Shown here one piece after another: positions 1 to 6,390 of a stretch of DNA of 18,498 nt (positions within the stretch are counted from its first letter, which is position 1; every line of letters begins with the position of its first letter). The notes below the pieces were generated by a model. It searched no databases, had not been told where the DNA came from, and worked only from the letters and a program-made list of their open reading frames with translations. This stretch comes from Flavobacterium sp. (GTDB lineage: Bacteria > Bacteroidota > Bacteroidia > Flavobacteriales > Flavobacteriaceae): positions 1-18,498 of the forward strand of contig JAAURU010000020.1 in assembly GCA_012032075.1 (NCBI GenBank), written 5' to 3'. The position numbers and the translations under genes are program-made.

Positions 1-515
1 AGAGTAATTCTCGATGCCGAAGAGGATGTTTTCAGAGATATTGCGATACAAAAAGACGCTACTTTAGAGGATTTACACAATGCCATTGTAAACGCTTTTG
101 GTTTTGACGGACTAGAAGTAGCTCGTTTTATACATGTGATGATACATGGAATCAAGAAGATGAAATTCCGCTTTTTGATACTGGTGATGTTCCTGGTGAG
201 ATGAGAACTATGAGTAATTTTATATTAGAAGATAACTTAGATCAATACCAAACTAAAATTATCTACGTATATGATTTTTTCAACATGTGGACTTTCTTAG
301 TAGAACTTGCTGCTATTGAAGATAAAGTTGATGGTGAAACTTATCCTGCATTACTCTATTCACATGGTCAACTTCCAGCTGATGCTCCAGATAAATCTTT
401 TGAAGCAGATGACTTTGGTGCCGATTTTAACGATGATTATGACGAAGATGATTTAGATGCTTATGAAGGAGATGATAATTTTGAAGATTTTGGATTTGAG
501 GAAAATTGGAATTAA
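1..515 (+). CDS. plasmid pRiA4b ORF-3-like family protein (5' partial, one frameshift)
   Basis: The first bases read in frame 1 as RVILDAEEDVFRDIAIQKDA and on to about base 120. From base 123 the same protein continues in frame 3 as SFYTCDDTWNQEDEIPLFD, through KIIYVYDFFNMWTFLVELA, to a stop at 513-515. This is the layout of the pRiA4b ORF-3-like (IS1096 passenger TnpR-like) family that is common in Bacteroidota, whose molecular function is unknown. The C-terminus is a long acidic tail rich in D and E that ends FGFEENWN. Only a few N-terminal codons should lie before base 1. The break at about 120-123 fits one lost base (GCTTCG read as GCTCG), so I treat it as a sequencing indel. Despite the family name, nothing nearby suggests a plasmid or transposon. 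The family call rests on remembered sequence similarity; the frame switch is seen directly. Confidence 0.75.
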
Positions 516-530
516 ATAATTAGTCAATAG

Positions 531-609
531 GAAAATGTGACAATGTGCCAATGGTACAATATCGCAAACATAGAATTGACACATTGACAAATTAATAATT
601 GACACATTA
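531..609. repeat. short degenerate repeats in intergenic spacer
   Basis: The 12-mer AATTGACACATT occurs at 574-585 and again at 597-608. Related pieces AATGTGAC and AATGTGCC lie on the same strand at 533-549 and are partly the reverse complement of the 12-mer. The spacer between two same-strand genes therefore consists of small direct and inverted repeats with a period of roughly 10-23 bp. I recall similar CACATTG-rich spacers in flavobacterial genomes; function is unknown. Confidence 0.5.
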
Positions 610-615
610 GAACAA

Positions 616-1673
616 ATGATAAACTTATTCAACACGCACATAGAAAACCTTTCCATTCATAGAGTTGGAAATAAAAGCAGAAACGAAAGCACTTTTTTAT
701 CGGAAACACCTTATGGGTTGAATGATGAAATAATGCCTTTGTTAAAAGAGTACTTCTTTAAACCATTTCGTGAAAAAGAAGAAAACTACTATCAGTTTGC
801 ACATGAAGTAGATTTAGAATACAATGAAATGTTTAACATGGCAACTCAGATTTTTACAAATCCTAGTGAAATTCATACCATTTCTAAGAAAATAACCAAT
901 CACCTTTTGAACAATCGAATCATCCACATATTAAAAATGGTGAAGTATATGTCACTTATTTTACCAATGTTTCTATCGATAATAATGTAGTAGATGCTAT
1001 TGGAGTATTTAAAAGTGAAATTCAAACCGATTTCTTACAATTTGAAGAAAAAGGAAGCAATCTTGAAATGATTCTCCAACAAGGAATTAACTTAAATAAA
1101 TTAGATAAAGGCTGTATCATTTTCAATTATAAAAAAGAAGAAGGTTACAAAATTCTTACAGTAGATAGTAATCGTTATGATGCAAGATACTGGTTAGAGC
1201 ATTTCTTGTCGGTAGATGTTTTCCAAGATGAGAACTTTATTACTAAGAAATACTTGAAATTTTGCCAAGAGTTTGCCAAAGATGTAGTGCTTCCAGCTGA
1301 AGATAAACAACAAGAAGTATTGTTTATGAATAGAGCGGTTAACCACTTTGCTAAAAACGATGACTTTGAAGAAACTGCATTTTTAAACGAAGTTATGACA
1401 AATCCTGAATTTATTCCAGAATTTAAAAACTACAAAGTAGATAAAGGTGCTAAATACAGTATTGAAGATGTTTCTAGTTTCCCCATTGCAAATGCCGCTG
1501 TGACCGATGCTAGAAAGAAAATGAAAAACACCATCCAATTAGATACTAATATCCAAATAAAACTAGACTTCATCAACCCAGAAAGTGCAGAGAAATTTGT
1601 AGAAAAAGGTTGGGACGAAGAAAAACAAATGTATTATTACTTGGTTTATTTTAATAAAGAACAAAAAAGTTAG
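616..1673 (+). CDS. nucleoid-associated protein, YejK/NA37 family (one frameshift)
   Basis: The N-terminal part runs MINLFNTHIENLSIHRVGNK to about base 905. The protein resumes one frame over as SNHPHIKNGEVYVTYFTN and ends EKQMYYYLVYFNKEQKS at 1671-1673. Together they give about 352 residues, near the usual size of the 37-kDa nucleoid-associated family (YejK, Pfam NA37). The family typically begins with 'hxVgn'-like text, followed by the 'sdE' region and a long C-terminal half containing 'aFaknddF'; here HFAKNDDFEETAFLNEV is visible. Members bind the nucleoid; a more precise role in Bacteroidota is not established. Restoring one T to the TTTT run at 904-907 joins both halves cleanly, so the break is probably a homopolymer miscall. 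It lies 100 bp downstream of the pRiA4b-like gene on the same strand, with no promoter match visible between them. Confidence 0.8.
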
Positions 1674-1690
1674 ATTTTTATAAACTTAAT

Positions 1691-1745
1691 CGTCAGTTCG
1701 AGTGTTTTTTATGCAATGCAATGGAATAAAAAATGTATCGAGAAC
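1691..1745 (+). repeat. interspersed repeat, copy 1 (CGTCAGTTCGAGTG ... ATCGAGAAC)
   Basis: This block starts CGTCAGTTCGAGTG, carries TTTTTTAT and ATAAAAAA as facing arms around a short spacer, and ends ATCGAGAAC. The outer GTTC/GAAC and inner TTTTTTAT/ATAAAAAA can pair. The same block recurs at 2697-2770, each time directly before a hairpin with the same loop text. It resembles an intergenic repeat family I associate with Flavobacterium genomes; that association is from memory. Confidence 0.7.
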
Positions 1746-1757
1746 TCTTAAATTAAC

Positions 1758-1790
1758 AATCCTCAATTAGCAATAGTTGGGGATTTTTTT
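1758..1790 (+). terminator. intrinsic terminator after the nucleoid-associated protein gene
   Basis: AATCCTCAA (1758-1766) pairs with TTGGGGATT (1777-1785) through nine pairs including one G-U, with a 10-nt loop, followed by a T run to 1790. The second repeat block carries an almost identical hairpin at 2783-2815. Confidence 0.8.
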
Positions 1791-1881
1791 GTGTTAAAAA
1801 CTTATTTTGATTATTACATTTTCCTTAAAATAGGATAAATGTACAGTTAAAATTGTATTTTTTAGACAGCGAAAAATTTCT

Positions 1882-1889
1882 TATTTTTG
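1882..1889 (+). promoter_or_regulatory. -7 promoter box TATTTTTG
   Basis: A perfect TAnnTTTG match ends only four bases before the ATG at 1894. No TTG is placed at the usual 19-21 bp upstream. If used, the transcript would begin at or next to the start codon (leaderless or nearly so). Confidence 0.45.
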
Positions 1890-1893
1890 AAGT

Positions 1894-2420
1894 ATGAGCA
1901 ATAAGATTCAAATAGAGCAAAATTTCATAATTGATAAATTAACAGGCTCCATTTTAAATACAATTTCTGGAAACAGTTTTCAAAATGAAGTTAGCAGAAT
2001 GACTACCGTGGATTTGAAAAATGTAACTAAAAAAATGGATGGAATTTTGATTGGAAATCAGAGTTTAAAGATTTACAGAAAGAAGTTTACAAATTAACAA
2101 TTGTAAATAACGCATCAATTTTGCAAGGTCTTCTAAGTATAACTATTGAAAAAGACTATATTTATATGAATTTACTCGAAAGCGCTCCGTTCAACATTGG
2201 TAAAGACAAACTCTACGAAGGTGTTGCAGGGAATTTAGTTGCTTATGCTTGCAAAGTTTCTTTCCAAAAAGGTTTTGATGGTTTTATTGCATTTACTGCA
2301 AAAACAAACTTGATAAAACACTATGAAGAACATTTAGGTGCTTATCATTTTAAAAATCAAAGAATGATTATTGAAACAGAAGCAGCGAAAAAATTAGTTA
2401 AAAAATATTTTAAATCGTGA
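1894..2420 (+). CDS. GNAT-like N-acetyltransferase domain protein (one frameshift)
   Basis: Joined across one indel this is about 175 residues: MSNKIQIEQNFIIDKLTGSI in the first frame, then NGWNFDWKSEFKDLQKEVYK in the next, ending EAAKKLVKKYFKS. The C-terminal half has the look of a GNAT fold: a glycine-containing turn (YEGVAGNLVAYACKVSFQKG) where motif A would lie, a FDGFIAFTAKTN strand, and LIKHYEEHLGAYHFKNQRMI as the late helix-strand seen in these enzymes. The shift falls in the A-run at 2029-2035 (seven A, eight needed). A 53-residue ORF starts four bases after the stop, so the two are probably cotranscribed. The acceptor substrate cannot be read from sequence. The two-gene layout resembles toxin-antitoxin pairs, but that is inference. 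Confidence 0.65.
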
Positions 2421-2424
2421 AGTT

Positions 2425-2586
2425 ATGAGCTTGATAAAAGAACCAAAAGGAGTAGATTTTATTATCCAAAGTCCTCCTTTAACAGAACAAGAAAAAAAAG
2501 AAATTAGTGATTTTATTGCAAGTAAAAAGGCTAAAAAAAAGGTTGCTACAAAAACTCTTAAAGAAAAAGTAACAATAAAAAAGTGA
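2425..2586 (+). CDS. small basic protein, probable partner of the GNAT-like protein
   Basis: ATG at 2425 opens a 53-codon frame beginning MSLIKEPKGVDFIIQSPPLT, with a middle EQEKKEISDFIASKK, and a lysine-rich tail ending VTIKK before TGA at 2584-2586. It starts four bases after the GNAT-like stop, and the repeat/terminator block follows, so the two genes form a closed unit. Short proteins with an 'EPkgVDF.i.s.p.t..e...is.fI' layout next to GNAT-like genes are, as I recall, common in Bacteroidota. Their function is not established to my knowledge. Small size, basic tail and tight coupling would suit a binding partner or antitoxin. The frame is intact and the reading is confident; the role is not. 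Confidence 0.65.
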   Translation: MSLIKEPKGVDFIIQSPPLTEQEKKEISDFIASKKAKKKVATKTLKEKVTIKK

Positions 2587-2660
2587 ATTCTATTCCAAAA
2601 AGTCTTTTGTCAATAATTGACAATTAGTGGAATTTGCATGCTTTACGAAGAGTAATAAAA

Positions 2661-2770
2661 TAAAAAATGCGTGTCCGACTTTGGAGGATAACTCTTCGTC
2701 AGTTCGAGTGTTTTTTATGGAACGAAGTGGAATAAAAAATGCCTGTCCGCCTCTGGAGGATATCGAGAAC
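2661..2770 (+). repeat. interspersed repeat, copy 2, with an internal 30-bp direct repeat
   Basis: A 30-bp element at 2661-2690 (key text TAAAAAATGC, TGTCCG, TGGAGGATA) recurs at 2733-2762 with three mismatches, a period of 72 bp. Between them, CGTCAGTTCGAGTG at 2697-2710 and ATCGAGAAC at 2762-2770 repeat the block at 1691-1745. This copy is therefore an expanded version of copy 1. Confidence 0.7.
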
Positions 2771-2782
2771 TTTTAAATTAAC

Positions 2783-2815
2783 AATCCTCAATTAGCAATA
2801 TTTGAGGATTTTTTG
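2783..2815 (+). terminator. intrinsic terminator after the GNAT/small-protein pair
   Basis: AATCCTCAA (2783-2791) pairs perfectly with TTGAGGATT (2802-2810), with a 10-nt loop and a T run to 2815. It is a near copy of the hairpin at 1758-1790. Confidence 0.85.
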
Positions 2816-2841
2816 TTTATAGTAAAAACATATTTTTGTTT

Positions 2842-2896
2842 TTTACGTTTTTTCGTAAAGTATTAAGAGAAAACTACTTTATTTTTAAAGAGTAGT
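2842..2896 (+). other. two further small hairpins in the 2587-3031 intergenic region
   Basis: TTTACG (2842-2847) pairs with CGTAAA (2854-2859) around TTTTTT. ACTACT (2873-2878) pairs with AGTAGT (2891-2896). Neither has a terminator-like GC stem. The 445-bp gap otherwise holds the repeat block, terminator and promoter listed separately. Confidence 0.3.
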
Positions 2897-2915
2897 AAAC
2901 AGGTAAAAATACCTA

Positions 2916-2945
2916 TTGTAGATTACAGGAAATAGTTTAAATTTG
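2916..2945 (+). promoter_or_regulatory. promoter TTG-N19-TAAATTTG
   Basis: TTG at 2916-2918 and a perfect TAnnTTTG box (TAAATTTG, 2938-2945) are separated by 19 bp, the spacing expected for Bacteroidota housekeeping promoters. Transcription would start near 2951, giving about 80 nt of leader before the gene at 3032. Confidence 0.6.
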
Positions 2946-2950
2946 TAAGG

Positions 2951-3028
2951 ATGAAGTATTATAAATATAACTCATACAGGTTAAATATGTATGAAATATT
3001 AAAATATTTATTAGTTGCCAATAAATAG
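2951..3028 (+). CDS. possible 25-codon leader ORF
   Basis: ATG at 2951 opens MKYYKYNSYRLNMYEILKYL and stops at TAG 3026-3028, three bases before the ATG at 3032 and in the same frame. It begins almost at the predicted transcript start. It could be a leader peptide, an N-terminal extension interrupted by a miscalled stop, or chance. Confidence 0.25.
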   Translation: MKYYKYNSYRLNMYEILKYLLVANK

Positions 3029-3031
3029 AAA

Positions 3032-3793
3032 ATGACGAATGTAATAGAAAAATTAAAGGAATTTAGTAGGCAAATTGACTTACAAGAAAGATTCGATTTT
3101 AAATATGATATAAACGATAAAATTTTTAATTCCATAGAAACTGAACAACTTTTGAATGACAAAAATCCTTTCAATCAAAATGTTAAATTAAAATGGATTT
3201 TAAGCGAAAAATATAAAACTAATACGGAGCAAAATTATATTGACTTTTGGATAGTAAATAATTGGGGCGGAATTAGAGGTTTTAAACTAAACGAGCGAAA
3301 TATTAAAAAAGTTAAGAGATTTAAAAAACAATTAGAAAAACAGAAATTATCGTTAGACTGTTTTAGTACAATTTCTTCACTTTCAAAAATATCTTCTTTC
3401 ATTGACCCTGAAAATTTTGTAATTTATGACTCCAGAGTTATATATACTTTGAATTGGCTAATTTTGACTTGCGAAAATCAAAACGGATTTAAAGAAAAGT
3501 ATTTTCCAATGCCAAGTGGACGAAATAAAATAATTACTGACTTTGATATGAATACTATTGTAAATGCATTTCATATTTCTGAATATATTGAGAATACTGA
3601 ATTGTATGTTTCTCAACAAATTGCTTATTTCAAGTTTTGTGAATTTATAAAAACAAACACAGAATTTATATATGGAAAGGGTTCAAAACCTTACGAACTT
3701 GAAATGTTGTTATTTACATTAGCGGACAATGAAATATTTAAAGATTTAAAAAAGAGAATAAAAATAACTACTAGTAACACTTTTTATAATTGA
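3032..3793 (+). CDS. uncharacterised protein upstream of the EcoRI-like genes
   Basis: The reading frame encodes 253 residues and is intact, which is unusual here. I do not recognise it with confidence. Visible features are a charged N-terminal third, WGGIRGFKLNERN (residues 78-90), a basic helix of about residues 91-105, and the most striking segment SSFIDPENFVIYDSRVIYTL (121-140). A 'P..F.iyDsrV' segment preceded by a helix recalls the helix-hairpin-helix-GPD glycosylase fold, where an aspartate in a 'vDt.V'-like motif is catalytic; D133 would be that residue. This is inference only. It has its own promoter (2916-2945), and the EcoRI-like nuclease gene begins 179 bp later with another. It may be a passenger or accessory gene of the restriction locus, or unrelated. 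Confidence 0.55.
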   Translation: MTNVIEKLKEFSRQIDLQERFDFKYDINDKIFNSIETEQLLNDKNPFNQNVKLKWILSEKYKTNTEQNYIDFWIVNNWGGIRGFKLNERNIKKVKRFKKQLEKQKLSLDCFSTISSLSKISSFIDPENFVIYDSRVIYTLNWLILTCENQNGFKEKYFPMPSGRNKIITDFDMNTIVNAFHISEYIENTELYVSQQIAYFKFCEFIKTNTEFIYGKGSKPYELEMLLFTLADNEIFKDLKKRIKITTSNTFYN

Positions 3794-3916
3794 TTAGCCA
3801 ATTATCTAATGCTTAAGGAAATACTATCGGATTTTCTATTAAATTTTTATTTGCAAATCTACGCAATTAATCGTCGCAACTAATGATACATAATACTTTA
3901 ACTAAAAGCTAAAAAC

Positions 3917-3946
3917 TTGATGATAATTGAAAAAATTGTACCTTTG
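3917..3946 (+). promoter_or_regulatory. promoter of the EcoRI-like nuclease gene, TTG-N19-TACCTTTG
   Basis: TTG at 3917-3919 and TACCTTTG at 3939-3946 (perfect TAnnTTTG) have a 19-bp spacer. The expected start near 3952 leaves a leader of about 20 nt before the ATG at 3973. A Bacteroidota-type promoter here suggests that the restriction genes are adapted to this host. Confidence 0.65.
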
Positions 3947-3972
3947 AAAAAGTCAATAATGATAAATAAAGA

Positions 3973-4809
3973 ATGACAAAAAAGAACCAATCAAGTAGAT
4001 TAACGAATCAACATAAACTGTCGCAAGGTGTAGTTGGTATATTTGGAGACAAAGCAAAATTACACGATACAACAGTTGCCATGATATCAAAAATTATTAT
4101 TGAACAACTTGAAAAAGAATATCCTCAATTATCTTTTCGTTACAGATCGAGTATAAAAAAAGCTGAAATAAATGAAGCACTCCGAAATGTAGATAAAGAA
4201 TTAGGACAAACTCTCTTTGTTTCAAATTCGAGCATAAAACCAGATGGAGGAATAATTGAAGTTAAAGATGATAATGACAATTGGAGAATAGTTTTAGTAT
4301 CTGAAGCTAAACATCAAGGAAAAGACATTGAAAACATTCTAAAAGGAAAATCAGTGGGTAAATCTAATAATCAAGACTTAATGGCGGCTGGAAATGCAAT
4401 TGAAAGGTCGCATAAAAACATATCTGAAATTGCTAATTTTATGTTATCAGAATCCCATTTCCCATATATTTTATTTCTAGAAGGCTCTAATTTCTTAACA
4501 GAAACAATATCAATTAAAAGACCTGATGGAAGGATTGTAAAACTCGAATACAGTTCGGGAATGATAAATAGATTAGATAGATTAACTGCAGCAAATTATG
4601 GTATGCCAATTAATATTAATTTATGTAAAAACAAGTTTATAAAACATAAGGATAAAAACATTATGCTTCAAGCAGCATCAATATATGTACAAGGAAAAGG
4701 GGAAAAATGGGATATTGAAAAGATATTTAATATTATGATTGAAGTTTCAAAAACTTCTCTTAAGGTCATGGGAAGTGATTTATTTAACCAAATAACTAAA
4801 AGTAAATAG
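3973..4809 (+). CDS. ecoRIR-like: type II restriction endonuclease, EcoRI-like (predicted G^AATTC)
   Basis: The 278-residue product matches remembered EcoRI (277 aa) almost end to end, by eye at about two thirds identity: SRLTNQHKLSQGVVGIFGD, YPQLSFRYRSSIKKAEINEA, LFVSNSSIKPDGGI. No gaps are needed through the first 200 residues, so numbering is shared. The catalytic residues D91 (KPDGG), E111 and K113 (SEAKHQGKD) are present. The DNA-contact residues M137, A142, E144 and R145 (LMAAGNAIERSHKN) and R200 and R203 (NRLDRLTAANYG) also coincide. Recognition of GAATTC is therefore predicted from established EcoRI structure-function work. The ATG at 3973 gives MTKKNQSSRL, matching the EcoRI start. 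The methyltransferase gene follows after 9 bp, the same order as on the E. coli plasmid. The nuclease frame is undamaged. Confidence 0.96.
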   Translation: MTKKNQSSRLTNQHKLSQGVVGIFGDKAKLHDTTVAMISKIIIEQLEKEYPQLSFRYRSSIKKAEINEALRNVDKELGQTLFVSNSSIKPDGGIIEVKDDNDNWRIVLVSEAKHQGKDIENILKGKSVGKSNNQDLMAAGNAIERSHKNISEIANFMLSESHFPYILFLEGSNFLTETISIKRPDGRIVKLEYSSGMINRLDRLTAANYGMPININLCKNKFIKHKDKNIMLQAASIYVQGKGEKWDIEKIFNIMIEVSKTSLKVMGSDLFNQITKSK

Positions 4810-4818
4810 AGCTTGGAA

Positions 4819-5902
4819 ATGGGAAGAAATGCAACAAATAAAATACTACAGAATGCTAAGAAATCAAAAAGTGATGAATTTTACACACAACTTTCTGATA
4901 TAGAAAGTGAGTTGAAACATTATAAAAACCATTTTCAAAATAAAATAGTTTATTGTAATTGTGATGATCCTACAATTAGTAACTTCTTTAATTATTTTGT
5001 TTTAAACTTCAAAGAATTAGGACTTAAAAAGTTAATAGCTTCGTGTTACAAAAAACAAGAAAATAGACTTATTTAATACAGAAAAATCTAGAAAATGGGT
5101 TTTATTATGAATACTTAGGTACAAAAAAGGAAAATGCTAAACCAAGTTCAACAGACATCATTTATTTTAAAGGCGATGGAGATTTTCGTAGTGCAGAAAG
5201 TATCGCACTATTAAAACAAGCGGATATAATTGTTACAAACCCACCATTTCATTATTTAGAGAATATGTCACACAACTTATTGACTATGATAAAAAGTTTT
5301 TAATAATTGGTAACATTAATGCTATTACATATAAAGAAATTTTTAAACTAATTAAAGAAAACAATGCTTGGCTGGGGATAAACCTAGGTAGAGGTATTTC
5401 TGGTTTTATTGTACCTGAACATTATGAACTTTTCGGGACTGAGGCTAGAATTGATAACTTTGGGAATAGGATAATTTCACCAAATAATTGTCTATGGTTA
5501 ACTAACTTAGACACATCTAAACGACACGAAGATATTGAACTAACTAAAAGATATTTTGGAAATGAAATAGAATATCCTTCATATGATAATTATAATGGGA
5601 TTAATGTTAATAAGACACAAAATATTCCTTTAGATTTTGATGGTATTATGGGCGTTCCTATTACATTTTTGCATAAATTTAATCCAGACCAGTTTGAAAT
5701 TATCAAATTCAGAAAAGGAAATGATGGTAAAGATTTGTCAATAAATGGGAAATGTCCATATTTTAGGATTCTTATTAGAAATAGACGAGTAGTATCTGCT
5801 TTCAATGAAAAAGAAAAAAATCAACAGGAAACAATGTATAAAAATAATTGCGATTTTATTCCTAAATCAAAAGTAAATGAATCAAAAAAAGTCCATACTT
5901 AA
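4819..5902 (+). CDS. ecoRIM-like: adenine-N6 DNA methyltransferase, M.EcoRI-like (at least two frameshifts)
   Basis: The start MGRNATNKILQNAKKSKSDE at 4819 matches M.EcoRI; the upstream TTG at 4813 is less likely. The protein runs in three frames: to about 5066 in frame 1 (YCNCDDPTISNFFNYF, LKKLIASCYKK), about 5067-5245 in frame 3 (NGFYYEYLGTKKENA, GDGDFRSAESIALLK, IIVTNPPF), and from about 5250 in frame 2 (KKFLIIGNINAITYKEIF, LGRGISGFIVPEHYELFG, MGVPITFLHKFNPDQFE). NPPF is catalytic motif IV of adenine-N6 methyltransferases. It would methylate the inner adenine of GAATTC and protect the host from the adjacent nuclease. The second break fits one T lost after CCATTT (5244-5249); the first lies somewhere in 5050-5096. 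The C-terminus continues about 30 residues beyond the usual M.EcoRI end, closing SKVNESKKVHT. A functional gene is expected, since R is intact. Confidence 0.93.
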
Positions 5903-5906
5903 ATAT

Positions 5907-5926
5907 AAATTAATGCTTATTAATTT
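5907..5926 (+). terminator. weak AT-only hairpin after the methyltransferase gene
   Basis: AAATTAAT (5907-5914) pairs perfectly with ATTAATTT (5919-5926) around GCTT. It has no G-C pairs in the stem and no T run, so it is at best a weak end signal. Confidence 0.25.
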
Positions 5927-5981
5927 CACTATTATTCTTACACTAAGTTATTAATACAATATCGGTTCTTAAAAACAAAAT

Positions 5982-6215
5982 CTAAACACCACTGCTACCC
6001 TATCTAAAAACCTCCGTTTAGCATCACTTACAGCTGTAATATATCCTAAAAACCTGCGCTTAGCACCACCTACAGCTGTAATATATCCAAAAACCTCCGC
6101 TTAGCACCACTTACAGCTGTAAAATACCCAAAAAAACTTGCGCTTAGTAGCACATACAGCTGTTATTATTTTTATAAAACTTGCGCTTAGTATATATTAC
6201 AGCTATTATATGTAC
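5982..6215. repeat. tandem array of five ~42-bp units with ACAGCTGT palindromes
   Basis: Five units share an AAAAACCT.CGCTTAG segment and a palindromic core, usually TTACAGCTGTAA. CAGCTG-type centres fall at about 6033, 6075, 6116, 6159 and 6202, so periods are 42, 41, 43 and 43 bp. The fifth core has decayed (TTACAGCTATTA), and a still weaker unit begins near 5982. There are no unique spacers between repeats, so this is not a CRISPR array. The spacing is close to four helical turns. The array fills most of the 488-bp gap between the methyltransferase gene and the gene at 6391; nothing else stands out there apart from AT-rich DNA. Confidence 0.85.
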
Positions 6216-6390
6216 TAAAACAGTTTAAATAAGTAACACTTACATTTGCCCTGTAGGCTATTGTAAAACCAGTAGCGTTTATAAAAATAGTATATGCAAA
6301 TATTTAAGAAAATTTTATAAAATTAGTAGCTATTTTGTGTTAAAAAGTTTATTATTTTTAGCATTTTAATCCTAATTTATAATTATTCTT

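Noticed and set aside
1..515. Transposon or plasmid passenger region
   Set aside because: Only the family name suggests mobility; no transposase, terminal inverted repeats or target duplications were found near this gene.
453..656. 67-codon minus-strand ORF
   Set aside because: It overlaps the acidic tail of the pRiA4b-like gene and the repeat spacer, and its composition is the antisense of real coding sequence.
2959..3174. 71-codon minus-strand ORF
   Set aside because: It lies antisense over the promoter region and start of the 3032 gene, has low-complexity hydrophobic text and no start signals.
5590..5805. 71-codon minus-strand ORF
   Set aside because: It is antisense to the clearly conserved M.EcoRI C-terminal region.
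5982..6215. CRISPR array
   Set aside because: The units are homologous across their whole length with no unique spacers, and there are no cas genes nearby.
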